This document shows, piece by piece, positions 1-7,421 of a DNA stretch of 12,261 nt. Source of the stretch: Porticoccaceae bacterium. GTDB taxonomy: Bacteria > Pseudomonadota > Gammaproteobacteria > Pseudomonadales > Porticoccaceae. The position numbers and the translations under genes are program-made. Within the stretch, counting starts at the first letter, position 1; every line of letters starts with the position of its first letter. The stretch lies in NCBI GenBank assembly GCA_003491845.1, contig DNBN01000052.1:1-12261 (forward strand), read 5' to 3'. Below the pieces are notes generated by a model that saw nothing but the letters and a program-made list of their open reading frames with translations, had not been told where the DNA came from and searched no databases.

Positions 1-147
1 GAAGCCTTGATTGTTGCCTCAGAAGTCTATCGCTCAGGCATTGGCAGTTTGCTAGCTTCGATTGCTAAACATTCATTTCAAAATATTAAAATTTTTGATG
101 ATGATAGGGATCGCACTAGTTGGTGCTTTCTTTGCTATGGGCAATGA
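1..147 (+). CDS. Possible 3' end of an unidentified upstream gene (partial)
   Basis: Frame 1 is open from the window edge to a TGA at 145-147. Its first ~35 residues (beginning EALIVASEVYRSGIGSLLAS) look protein-like, while the last ~15 read like out-of-frame translation of the lapA-like gene. I do not recognise the family. It does not resemble the C-terminus of IHF-beta, which often precedes lapA in gammaproteobacteria. If real, it would overlap the lapA-like gene by about 50-85 nt, which is unusual. An open run of 49 codons can easily arise by chance, so this is only a candidate for the tail of an upstream CDS. Confidence 0.25.
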   Translation, partial: EALIVASEVYRSGIGSLLASIAKHSFQNIKIFDDDRDRTSWCFLCYGQ

Positions 148-313
148 TCAACCAATGAGAGTGAATTTTGTACTATTTGACGGTCCAAGCGTAGGTGCAG
201 GGGTTTGGTTGTTGTTATTTTTAGCTTTGGGCACGGTGTTAGGAATGTTAGCCAGTTCTCTACTGGTGTTTTCCTATCGCCGTAAACTAGGGCGTATTCA
301 AAAAAAGGATTAG
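62..313 (+). CDS. lapA: LapA-like (DUF1049) inner-membrane protein
   Basis: A small protein of about 83 residues with two hydrophobic segments (roughly residues 8-26 and 45-70). A short loop with the family-typical NDQP...VNFVLFD pattern lies between them, and the tail is basic ([12 protein letters not shown]). This is the layout of LapA (YciS/DUF1049), an inner-membrane protein that works with LapB in controlling LpxC turnover and lipopolysaccharide assembly. The coiled-coil tail of E. coli LapA is mostly missing, so this is a short version. The start is uncertain: TTG at 62 gives a normal first helix but has no clear Shine-Dalgarno sequence, and ATG codons at 98 and 101 would clip that helix. 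pyrF starts 7 nt after the TAG, so the two are probably co-transcribed. The usual partner lapB does not lie between them. Family assignment is fairly sure, the start is not. Confidence 0.72.
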   Translation: MLNIHFKILKFLMMIGIALVGAFFAMGNDQPMRVNFVLFDGPSVGAGVWLLLFLALGTVLGMLASSLLVFSYRRKLGRIQKKD

Positions 314-320
314 TTTGATA

Positions 321-1016
321 ATGAATTCAGTGCAATCAAAGGTCATCGTAGCGCTTGACTATAATAATCAGGACGCTGCATTGACACTTGTTGATCAACT
401 CGATCCAGAGATATGTCGCTTAAAAGTGGGTAAAGAACTCTTTACTGTAGCTGGACCAGGATTTGTTAAAATGTTGGTGGCACGTGGTTTTGATATATTT
501 TTGGATCTAAAATTCCATGATATTCCAAGCACCGTGTCTAAAGCGGTTTCTGCTGTTGCAGATATGGGAGTTTGGATGACCAATGTCCATGCATCCGGCG
601 GCCATCGAATGATGGTTGAGGCGAAAAAAGCGTTGGAGGACAAGTCCAGCTCTATGCTGTTGATAGGTGTAACAGTGTTAACTAGCATGGACGATTCTGA
701 TTTGTCTGAGCTCGGTATTTTGCGCTCTACAAGCGATCAGGTGATGCACTTGGCACAGTTAACTAAGAGTGCTGGTCTTGATGGAGTGGTGTGTTCAGCT
801 CAAGAAGCTGGTCTGTTGAAGCAGACCTTAGGTGATAATTTTTTATTAACTACACCTGGTATTCGTTTGACCGAGGCTGGCGAGGATGATCAAAGGCGTA
901 TTATGACTCCTGTTGATGCGGTCTCTTTGGGTAGTGACTATTTGGTCATCGGGCGGCCGATAACCATGTCTTCAGATCCATTGGCAACACTTATTGCAAT
1001 TAACAATAGTCTTTAG
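321..1016 (+). CDS. pyrF: Orotidine 5'-phosphate decarboxylase
   Basis: Cytosolic enzyme that decarboxylates OMP to UMP, the last step of de novo pyrimidine synthesis. The 231-residue TIM-barrel has the normal family length. Visible signatures are VIVALDY near the N-terminus (substrate Asp13), LKVGKEL (Lys35), the catalytic DxKxxD tetrad in LDLKFHDIP (Asp62, Lys64, Asp67), NVHASGG, TTPGIR, and the phosphate-binding GRPIT near residue 211. I chose ATG 321. A TTG at 315 in the same frame is also possible, since the AAGGA at 305-309 lies 11 nt from the ATG and 5 nt from the TTG. The gene follows the lapA-like gene after 7 nt, which suggests an operon. Its TAG stop overlaps the stop of the convergent GH16 gene by 4 nt, so no terminator fits behind it. 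All key residues are present. Confidence 0.96.
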   Translation: MNSVQSKVIVALDYNNQDAALTLVDQLDPEICRLKVGKELFTVAGPGFVKMLVARGFDIFLDLKFHDIPSTVSKAVSAVADMGVWMTNVHASGGHRMMVEAKKALEDKSSSMLLIGVTVLTSMDDSDLSELGILRSTSDQVMHLAQLTKSAGLDGVVCSAQEAGLLKQTLGDNFLLTTPGIRLTEAGEDDQRRIMTPVDAVSLGSDYLVIGRPITMSSDPLATLIAINNSL

Positions 1017-3988
1017 TCAAACTCGTCAGACCAAATCAAGGTATTGCTCTGGTCATAGATGCGAACGAAGTCAACATCCAGATTACCTTCTTTAAAATTA
1101 GTGTCAATACTGCTTTCTATGGCAAAGTTCAGCAACAAATATTGATCACTATCAAAGGGCCAGGTTTGATCATTTTTGGTTTCAGGCTGGTAGGTATAGT
1201 GCTCTATACCGTCTACCGCAAAAACCATCTTGTCAGCCGACCAATCTAGCGAATAAACGTGGAAATCAGAGGTCATTGTTGCTACAGATTGACCCCCATG
1301 ATTGACAGTGCCTCCAAAACTTGAGCGTGAATGAATTGCACTTTGTGCATAATTAGGATTATTTCCCCAGTGTTCTAATATGTCAATTTCGCCACCATCT
1401 GGCCAGGCAGTGGTCCCAAATTCCTGTGCAAAGTAAGCGCCAGGCTCATCAATGTCTTTTGACAACATCCAAATGGCTGGCCAGGTTCCTTGTCCTTCAG
1501 GAATTTTTGCTTTGACTTCTATTCGACCATAGGTAAAGGCAAATTTACTATTTAGACGTGCAGACGTGTATTCTTTAGTAACACCTTGATCTTCGAAACG
1601 TTCTTTCTTTGCTCTAATGGTGAGAACGCCATTTTCTACCGAGGTGTTTTCAATACGATCAGTGTAATGTTGCTGTTCACCGTTGTACCAACTATTACCG
1701 TTGGGTAGTTGCGTTTGGTGAAACCATTTACTGGAGTTTACTGGTCTTGCGGTACTCTCTTGAAACATTCGAACATAATCCACTACCATCCGTTGAGGGA
1801 AAACTGTTGATGCATCTGGTGATTGCGGCCAATCTCCTCCTACAGCAATATTAAAAATCAGGAAGAATTCTTTTTGGAAGGCTGCAAGTGATGCTGAACT
1901 GTCAATTGCCATTACATGATATTGGACATCGTCCATGTACCAAGTAATAGAATCACTGTCCCAAACGATACTGAACACATGAAAGTTAGTTGCCAGAGTT
2001 TCATTGCCAGAGAGTAATTTATTACCGCCGTAATTAACCGGGTTATAGCCAATATTTTGTTGTAGCCCCCCGTTGTTCCAGTGCGCGGTGCCATAAACTC
2101 TATTATCCCGACCATTGCCGCCACCAACCATTTCCATAATGTCAATTTCACCGCAGGAGGGCCAGCTGACTTCATTTATATTTTTGCCCAACATCCACAA
2201 TGCAGGCCACATTCCTTGACCTTCTGGCATTCGAGCTCGAATATCTACTCGACCATACTTGAAATTCTGCTTTCCCTGAGTTTTTAGGCGCGTGGATGTA
2301 TAGTTTCTTCCCCCATAAGATTCCTGTGCTGCCCTAATCACGAGCATTCCATCTTTAACATAGGCATTTCTATTGGTGTAGTACTGGAGTTCGTTATTCC
2401 CCCAGCCACCGCCACCAATGTCAAAAGCCCAGTTATTAGTATTGATTTCTGTACCAGAGAACTCATCTGACCACACTAAGCTGTAACCATCGTAGCTTTG
2501 GGGTGAGGTATACCCTGAGAAGGACGGAATTTCCCATCCATCGTCAGCCATAGGTTCTTCTGGCGTCTCACCTCCATCAGTGTCTTCCCAACGGACATTG
2601 TCGATTTGAAAAATCGTATTGGTATATTGGCTGGCCCAGATTACAAGTCCGGTATCAATTGTGGTTAAGATTAACCCTTGATTTACCAAATCATCTATCT
2701 CAATGCTGACACTTTCCCATCCATTACTACCAACAGTCCCGAGCTGTTTGTCGCCAGAAGTACAGTCATATATGCAGTCTATTTTCATGGTGTAATTGCT
2801 ATCGCCACTAATGGTTTTAATGTCGAATTTAACTTGACCACCAGCGTATAAATTCAGATTTTGAGCATTCGTTGTTTTAAAATACAGAATTGCCTGTTGA
2901 CCGGCTGAACTGTGTTCAATTTGCAATACATCGCCGCGTTCTTGGTCCTGAACAATTTCCCATGCAATATTGGGACAAGCATTACCGCCATCATTCTCAC
3001 AGGACTGCCATCCGATACCTGAGTCAGCAGCTTGAATGCCAGCCTCCCAGCTGCCATCAACCTGTCCGTTGGTAAACACATTCAAAACGACTTTGTTGGC
3101 GTTCACGATGACCGTTCGGGTGACGGTTGCAGTATTGCCAGCGGTATCAGTTGCTTTGTAGGTCACTGTGTAGGTGTCTGATACAGCGGAATCTACGGTA
3201 CCGGTAATTTCAACAGGTACGTTCCCATCAACCCTATCCTCTGCCGTAGCACCAGCATCCTGATAACTAGTGCCCTGATCAATTTCTAGTGCCGATTCTC
3301 CCAAGAGGGTGATAACTGGCGCGGTGGTATCGGCAACAGTGATTTGTCGGCTGACCGAGGAAGCCTGATTACCCTCAGTATCCACAGCAGAGTAGACAAG
3401 CGTGTAAACCCCGGCGGTATCATCGGCTACAGAGCCGGTAACGGTAACATCTAGAGGGCCATCGGTATAATCATTAGCGGAGGCACCGGCATCGATGTAA
3501 GAGGTGGCTTGCTCATGATCGACAACAGGGCTCCCAATTAGCGTTATATATGGGGCTTTGGGTAACAGAGTACCTATATAAGAAGCTAAATCAGCGCTGT
3601 CTGTGCGTGCAGCATTGGCCCCTAAAACATTTTCGATTAAGGTCTCACCATCAAGGCCAAACAAATACCTTATCAACAATAACCCGTCGGTAAGAGCATT
3701 GACTTCACCATCAAGATCGATATCTCCGGAACTTGCAGACACCGCCGCTAGCTGTACTTCTAAATCTGGTGCGGTTGTGAATTCCGCTCCTTCTGCGACA
3801 ACACCATTGATAAGCGATTCACCCGTAAGCCCAAAGGAGTAGCGTAGAAAAAGTAGTCCGTCGGTAAGCGCATCCGCTCGACCATCATTGTCGATATCCC
3901 AATCATCACTTGCTCTTGATGCCTGAGTAGAACTGAGGATCAATAAGCCCATTGTAACTAGCAATATTTTAACTGGAATGTATTTCAT
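1013..3988 (-). CDS. Secreted multidomain GH16 beta-glucanase (laminarinase type)
   Basis: A 991-residue exported glycoside hydrolase, probably an endo-beta-1,3-glucanase acting on laminarin-like polysaccharide. In order: signal peptide (1-~26); two dockerin/EF-hand-like repeats with [14 protein letters not shown] (~31-62) and [14 protein letters not shown] (~89-120); two Ig-like DUF5011-type domains (~147-219, ~224-296); a beta-sandwich resembling the Exop_C/galactose-binding type with four Cys (330, 338, 405, 409) and the ending FQIDNVRWE (~300-468); an acidic linker; GH16 domain A (~501-743, catalytic EIDIME, Glu614/Asp616/Glu619); GH16 domain B (~748-983, EIDILE, Glu867/Asp869/Glu872). 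Both active sites look intact. Domain B lacks the usual N-terminal WSDEFD strand, which instead forms the last residues of the protein (LIWSDEFD, 984-991). The ATG at 3986-3988 has only a weak ribosome site. Exact glucan specificity cannot be read from sequence: laminarin is most likely, but agar or mixed-linkage glucan is not excluded. Confidence 0.93.
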   Translation of the reverse strand: MKYIPVKILLVTMGLLILSSTQASRASDDWDIDNDGRADALTDGLLFLRYSFGLTGESLINGVVAEGAEFTTAPDLEVQLAAVSASSGDIDLDGEVNALTDGLLLIRYLFGLDGETLIENVLGANAARTDSADLASYIGTLLPKAPYITLIGSPVVDHEQATSYIDAGASANDYTDGPLDVTVTGSVADDTAGVYTLVYSAVDTEGNQASSVSRQITVADTTAPVITLLGESALEIDQGTSYQDAGATAEDRVDGNVPVEITGTVDSAVSDTYTVTYKATDTAGNTATVTRTVIVNANKVVLNVFTNGQVDGSWEAGIQAADSGIGWQSCENDGGNACPNIAWEIVQDQERGDVLQIEHSSAGQQAILYFKTTNAQNLNLYAGGQVKFDIKTISGDSNYTMKIDCIYDCTSGDKQLGTVGSNGWESVSIEIDDLVNQGLILTTIDTGLVIWASQYTNTIFQIDNVRWEDTDGGETPEEPMADDGWEIPSFSGYTSPQSYDGYSLVWSDEFSGTEINTNNWAFDIGGGGWGNNELQYYTNRNAYVKDGMLVIRAAQESYGGRNYTSTRLKTQGKQNFKYGRVDIRARMPEGQGMWPALWMLGKNINEVSWPSCGEIDIMEMVGGGNGRDNRVYGTAHWNNGGLQQNIGYNPVNYGGNKLLSGNETLATNFHVFSIVWDSDSITWYMDDVQYHVMAIDSSASLAAFQKEFFLIFNIAVGGDWPQSPDASTVFPQRMVVDYVRMFQESTARPVNSSKWFHQTQLPNGNSWYNGEQQHYTDRIENTSVENGVLTIRAKKERFEDQGVTKEYTSARLNSKFAFTYGRIEVKAKIPEGQGTWPAIWMLSKDIDEPGAYFAQEFGTTAWPDGGEIDILEHWGNNPNYAQSAIHSRSSFGGTVNHGGQSVATMTSDFHVYSLDWSADKMVFAVDGIEHYTYQPETKNDQTWPFDSDQYLLLNFAIESSIDTNFKEGNLDVDFVRIYDQSNTLIWSDEFD

Positions 3989-4502
3989 CTTTTTGTCGCA
4001 ACTCTAAGTATTTTTTGTGATGTCCCACCGCAGCTTAATATTACCGACTAAAGCCTGAATTGACCTCAAAAGTTGTCGAGCTTTTTATGAAATACGTTAA
4101 AACGGTCAAAAGTTGCGATGAATTGTAGTTTTAACCCTACTTTTTTCAATAATTTATCTTGTTCTCTACTGTTGTAATTCAAGTAGCAGTAACTATTGAC
4201 CATACGCAATGTTGTGATTAAGCGATTATATCAAGGGTAGTGATTGGATTTATTTAGTCCTATAAAGGTATCAAAGTTAACAAAAAAGCTAGTGTCCTCT
4301 AATGGTATTTTTCTATCGTTATTTTTATTGATATTGTAATATCGATGGTTGGTTTTATAAACACCACTATCTCAACATGGATTAGTATTGTGTTCATGGT
4401 AATAGCGAAAATGCTATTTACTGAGTGTTATTGCGATTCCCCAGCATACAGTTGAGGAGTGAACTTTGCGCTCCAATAATGACATTAACCATAGGGTTTC
4501 TG
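3989..4502. promoter_or_regulatory. Divergent AT-rich regulatory region between the GH16 gene and the deacylase-like gene
   Basis: About 510 bp without a convincing gene. It must hold both divergent promoters. On the minus strand a TAATAT lies at 4043-4038 (possible -10 of the glucanase) without a good -35. On the plus strand TTGTAA (4334-4339), a 16-nt spacer and TATAAA (4356-4361) form a plausible sigma70 promoter for the downstream gene. Repeats seen: the direct repeat TCAAAAGTTG at 4066-4075 and 4106-4115 (40 bp apart), the inverted pair GTTAAAAC (4096-4103) / GTTTTAAC (4128-4135), and the 14-bp palindrome GATATTGTAATATC (4330-4343). These are operator candidates only, because short repeats are expected by chance in AT-rich DNA. 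Confidence 0.4.
4334..4361 (+). promoter_or_regulatory. Candidate sigma70 promoter of the secreted amidohydrolase gene
   Basis: TTGTAA (4/6 match to TTGACA), a 16-nt spacer, then TATAAA (5/6 match to TATAAT). It lies about 140 bp upstream of the chosen ATG and overlaps the palindrome at 4330-4343. This is inferred from consensus match only. Confidence 0.35.
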
Positions 4503-5975
4503 ATGACTAAATTTAATTTACCAGCTATTTTGATTGCCACTCTGTCTGCCGTCAACTCAGTGCACGCCGCAGAATTTGATGTGGTGATTTCCAATGGCAG
4601 AGTTATAGATCCTGAAACGCATCTTGATGATATTCGCCATGTCGGCATAAACGATGGAGTGATTAAATCTATCTCCATAGTGCCTCTCAATGGTGAGCAA
4701 ATAGTCGACGCAACAGGTTTAGTGGTGGCACCTGGATTTATTGATATTCACAGCCATACGCCAACACGTTTAGGTCAAAGTATGGGTCTTCGAGATGGCA
4801 TAACTACACAGCTAGATATGGAGGCGGGAGCCTTTCCTGTGAGCTTTTATGGGAATCAGTATCAACAGGGGGCGCAATTGAATTATGGCGCCTCTGTGGC
4901 TCATTTTGCGATTCGATCAAGGGTGATGGAAAATATCCAAACAGAGTATCTTTTTGGTGCTACGGATCTTATGGATATAAACTCCGCATCTTGGACTGAC
5001 CGTGCCAATGCGGCTCAAATTGAAGCTATGCGAGGACTCATTAATCAAGGTCTTGATGAGGGTGGTTTGGGTATCGGAGTTTTATTGGACTATCTTACTA
5101 CTGCAGTCTCTGATGCTGAGCTAGCTATGCTATTTGAAGTAGCCGGTGCTAGGCAGGTTCCTATTCATGTCCATGTCCGCCGAGGCTACACTGGCGATCC
5201 TGCGGGCTTAGAGGAAGTCATCACGTTAGCCAAACTCACCAAAGCCCCCTTATTTATAGTGCATATTACCCACAATGCTATGGGTAGAATAGAGCAGTGG
5301 TTAGAAATGGTTAGTCAGGCTAATCAACAGGGTGCAAACATTGCTACCGAAACGCTATCCTATGCTGCTGGCGGCACCAGCATTTCTGCAGATATATTTC
5401 GTTTTCGCGATTGGCAGGGTATGTTTGATATTACGTATGAGGATGTTCAGTGGGTGGCTACCGGTGAATGGCTGACAGAAGTAACTTGGGCAAAATATGC
5501 CACAGAACAGCCTAACGGATCGGTTAATCATCACTATGTCAAAGAAAAATGGATGAAGACAGCCTTGCAGTGGCCGCGCATGATGGTTGCAACAGATGCT
5601 CTTCCAGCCTTTAGCCGCGATATAAAGACTAATCCTAATGTTGCTGGGACTTTTTCTCGAGTCTTAGGTCACTATGTACGTGACACAGAATTACTAACTC
5701 TCTCTGATGCGTTGGCAAAAATGAGTTTGTATCAGGCCCAATGGCTATCTCAGTCATCGCCGATATTCGATAAGAAAGGTCGCATTCAGATTGGCGCCGA
5801 TGCAGATATTGTAATTTTTGATCCAGTCACTGTTCAGGCTAACGCTCGCTATGGAGATCCCTATCAGCCGCCTACAGGCATTCCGTATGTTCTTGTTGGT
5901 GGCCAATTAGTGGTTGGAGAAGGACGTATCATTCCCGATGTTTATCCAGGAAAGCGCATCCTAGGTAATCTTTAA
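4503..5975 (+). CDS. Secreted amidohydrolase, N-acyl-D-amino-acid/D-glutamate deacylase-like
   Basis: A metal-dependent amidohydrolase of 490 residues with the N-terminal small beta domain (DVVISNGRVIDP), TIM barrel and C-terminal return (GADADIVIFDP) of the D-aminoacylase / N-acyl-D-glutamate deacylase group. Expected metal-site residues are visible: His83 and His85 in DIHSH, Glu107 in LDMEAGA (a Glu ligand where classic D-aminoacylases have Cys), His222/His224 in IHVHVR, His254 in IVHITH and Asp365 in ATDALP. Start: ATG 4503 gives a clear signal peptide (MTKFNLPAILIATLSAVNSVHA, cleaved before AEFDVV; the quoted part is split here as MTKFNLPAIL then IATLSAVNSVHA) and has AGGG 6 nt upstream. 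The frame is open further back to a GTG at 4425, but that would bury the signal peptide. It should act in the periplasm or at the membrane. Hydrolysis of an N-acyl amino acid or related amide is likely; the substrate is unknown. Confidence 0.85.
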   Translation: MTKFNLPAILIATLSAVNSVHAAEFDVVISNGRVIDPETHLDDIRHVGINDGVIKSISIVPLNGEQIVDATGLVVAPGFIDIHSHTPTRLGQSMGLRDGITTQLDMEAGAFPVSFYGNQYQQGAQLNYGASVAHFAIRSRVMENIQTEYLFGATDLMDINSASWTDRANAAQIEAMRGLINQGLDEGGLGIGVLLDYLTTAVSDAELAMLFEVAGARQVPIHVHVRRGYTGDPAGLEEVITLAKLTKAPLFIVHITHNAMGRIEQWLEMVSQANQQGANIATETLSYAAGGTSISADIFRFRDWQGMFDITYEDVQWVATGEWLTEVTWAKYATEQPNGSVNHHYVKEKWMKTALQWPRMMVATDALPAFSRDIKTNPNVAGTFSRVLGHYVRDTELLTLSDALAKMSLYQAQWLSQSSPIFDKKGRIQIGADADIVIFDPVTVQANARYGDPYQPPTGIPYVLVGGQLVVGEGRIIPDVYPGKRILGNL

Positions 5976-5997
5976 TATGCCATTCAAAAGGCTGTTT

Positions 5998-6006
5998 TGG
6001 TATAAT
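5998..6006 (+). promoter_or_regulatory. Extended -10 promoter for trhO
   Basis: The sequence TGGTATAAT is a perfect extended -10 element (TGn plus TATAAT), 68 bp before the trhO ATG. There is no good -35, as expected for extended -10 promoters. A small hairpin (CAAAA/TTTTG) just upstream at about 5984-5998 could be a weak end for the preceding gene, but it is too short to call a terminator. Confidence 0.55.
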
Positions 6007-6073
6007 AATCAATTGTTAGCTGTTTTAGTGGTTGCAAGAATAGCTATTTGTTATTGTTTTTTTAGGGTTGTTC

Positions 6074-7066
6074 ATGTCTGAAAAATATCTTACCTGCGCG
6101 CTTTATAAATTTGTCACCCTTGCTGATTTTGAGCAACTTCAAGAACCATTGCAAAATGTAATGTCAGATAATTCAGTTTTCGGTACCTTGGTTTTGGCCC
6201 ATGAAGGTATTAATGGAACTATTTCAGGGCGCCCATTAGATGTTGAGATAGTGCTGAATTGGCTGCAAAAACATCCCTTGTTGGCCAATATTGATCAGAA
6301 GCACTCTTATCACCATGAAATTCCTTTTTATCGCAGTAAGGTTAAGTTAAAAAAAGAGATCGTCACTATGGGTATTCAGGGGATCGATCCCAACCAAGTG
6401 GTGGGTACCTATGTTAAACCTAAGGATTGGAACAATTTAATTTCTGATCCAGATGTAGTAGTCGTAGATACACGAAATGACTATGAAGTAGAGATAGGGT
6501 CCTTTAAAGATGCTATTGATCCTCAGACAAAGACATTCAGAGAATTCCCCGAGTGGGCAGGGAAAAACCTTGATCGAGAAAAGCATAAAAAAGTTGCAAT
6601 GTTTTGTACTGGCGGCATTCGTTGTGAGAAATCAACTGCCTATATGAAAGAGCAGGGGTTTGATGAGGTTTATCATCTGCAGGGCGGTATTTTGAAATAT
6701 TTAGAAGAAGTACCTAAAGACCAATCATTGTGGCAGGGAGAATGCTTTGTATTTGATAATCGGGTTGCCGTAGATCATGATTTAAATAGGGGCTCATATG
6801 ACCAATGTCATGCCTGTCGTATGCCGATCACTGAGCAGGAAAAAAAGTCCATGTTTTATCAGCAGGGTTTGTCTTGTCATCATTGTCATGGCACTGTTGA
6901 AGATCATCGTAAAGAACGTTTTTCTGAGCGGCAAAAACAGGTGGATCTAGCAAAAAAAAGGGGTGAGAAACATATTGGTAATGCAGCATTTGAGGCAACA
7001 GAGCGAAGACGTGCTGCGAAAAAAGAGTTAAAACAGTCGCAAAAAGTTAGTCAAAAAAGTGAGTGA
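6074..7066 (+). CDS. trhO: tRNA uridine(34) hydroxylase, rhodanese family
   Basis: Oxygen-dependent enzyme (formerly YceA) that hydroxylates U34 of certain tRNAs to ho5U, a precursor of the wobble modifications cmo5U/mo5U. The 330 residues match the family: an N-terminal acylphosphatase-like domain ([12 protein letters not shown] ... [11 protein letters not shown]), a rhodanese domain (~110-220, VVDTRNDYE) with the active-site loop [10 protein letters not shown] (Cys178 as catalytic Cys, Cys184), and a C-terminal module with two CxxC pairs (Cys245/248 and Cys268/271) followed by a highly charged tail. ATG 6074 is preceded by AGGG at 6064-6067 with a 6-nt spacer; an in-frame TTG at 6068 is less likely. 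It is a single-gene unit with its own extended -10 promoter. Nothing essential is missing. Confidence 0.93.
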   Translation: MSEKYLTCALYKFVTLADFEQLQEPLQNVMSDNSVFGTLVLAHEGINGTISGRPLDVEIVLNWLQKHPLLANIDQKHSYHHEIPFYRSKVKLKKEIVTMGIQGIDPNQVVGTYVKPKDWNNLISDPDVVVVDTRNDYEVEIGSFKDAIDPQTKTFREFPEWAGKNLDREKHKKVAMFCTGGIRCEKSTAYMKEQGFDEVYHLQGGILKYLEEVPKDQSLWQGECFVFDNRVAVDHDLNRGSYDQCHACRMPITEQEKKSMFYQQGLSCHHCHGTVEDHRKERFSERQKQVDLAKKRGEKHIGNAAFEATERRRAAKKELKQSQKVSQKSE

Positions 7067-7331
7067 GAAACGCGAGTGAGAAAATACTAGAAAATCTCAA
7101 GATATAAATTAAGCAAAAAAGTCTGCTAAAAGTTTATCTAAAAAATAAATTTCCATGCTCCCAGCATTTGACCATATTAAATGTGCACATAGCGCAGTGA
7201 TAAAGACCCAGCCTTCATTTTCTCTAGGCCGATGACAAAATACTACAGGTCCTCATCAGAGACCTCTTGTTTGGAATGTACTGGACAATTAACATCAAGT
7301 GTTTACAGCTTGCGTTTTTATCAATCGTTGA

Positions 7332-7359
7332 TTAGCGGATTAATCTTATAAACCGCTAA
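7332..7359. promoter_or_regulatory. 28-bp inverted repeat, candidate operator over the promoter of the next gene
   Basis: Arms TTAGCGGATTA (7332-7342) and TAAACCGCTAA (7349-7359) pair at 10 of 11 positions around a 6-nt centre. A -10-like TATACT lies at 7371-7376, so the repeat covers the place where the -35 element and RNA polymerase contacts would be. That is typical of a repressor or activator site. No T-run follows, so it is not a terminator. Confidence 0.5.
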
Positions 7360-7370
7360 CTATAAAAGGC

Positions 7371-7376
7371 TATACT
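7371..7376 (+). promoter_or_regulatory. Candidate -10 box of the COG3618 amidohydrolase gene
   Basis: TATACT matches the sigma70 -10 consensus at 5 of 6 positions and lies 45 bp before the ATG. There is no convincing -35 at the right spacing, where the inverted repeat sits instead. That would suit a promoter needing an activator. Confidence 0.35.
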
Positions 7377-7421
7377 AGGCTATTTTGGAAACGACCCTAC
7401 GGTTAAAAAAGGCGCTTTTTA

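Larger units (their letters stand above)
7067..7421. other. Intergenic region between trhO and the COG3618 amidohydrolase gene
   Basis: No gene seen in these 355 bp. A 10-bp direct repeat GAGTGAGAAA (7061-7070 and 7074-7083) spans the trhO stop. A hairpin at 7247-7265 (AGGTC-c-TC / GA-GACCT, loop ATCA) followed by CTTGTTT could be a weak terminator for trhO. The right part holds the promoter and inverted repeat of the next gene, listed separately. Confidence 0.5.

Noticed and set aside
1912..3081. Several 60-90 codon open frames on both strands inside the glucanase gene
   Set aside because: They lie within a clear coding gene with full domain matches, and their translations look like frame-shifted low-complexity sequence.
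3240..3560. Repeated coding sequence in the glucanase (two similar Ig-like units)
   Set aside because: This is protein-level domain repetition, not a DNA repeat array or CRISPR; unit spacing and divergence fit tandem DUF5011-type domains.
5984..5998. CAAAA/TTTTG hairpin as terminator of the secreted amidohydrolase gene
   Set aside because: Five A/T-rich pairs and no T-run; it also overlaps the extended -10 promoter of trhO.
7061..7083. 10-bp direct repeat GAGTGAGAAA across the trhO stop codon
   Set aside because: Only two copies 13 bp apart in a lysine/serine-rich tail; probably a small slippage duplication without function.
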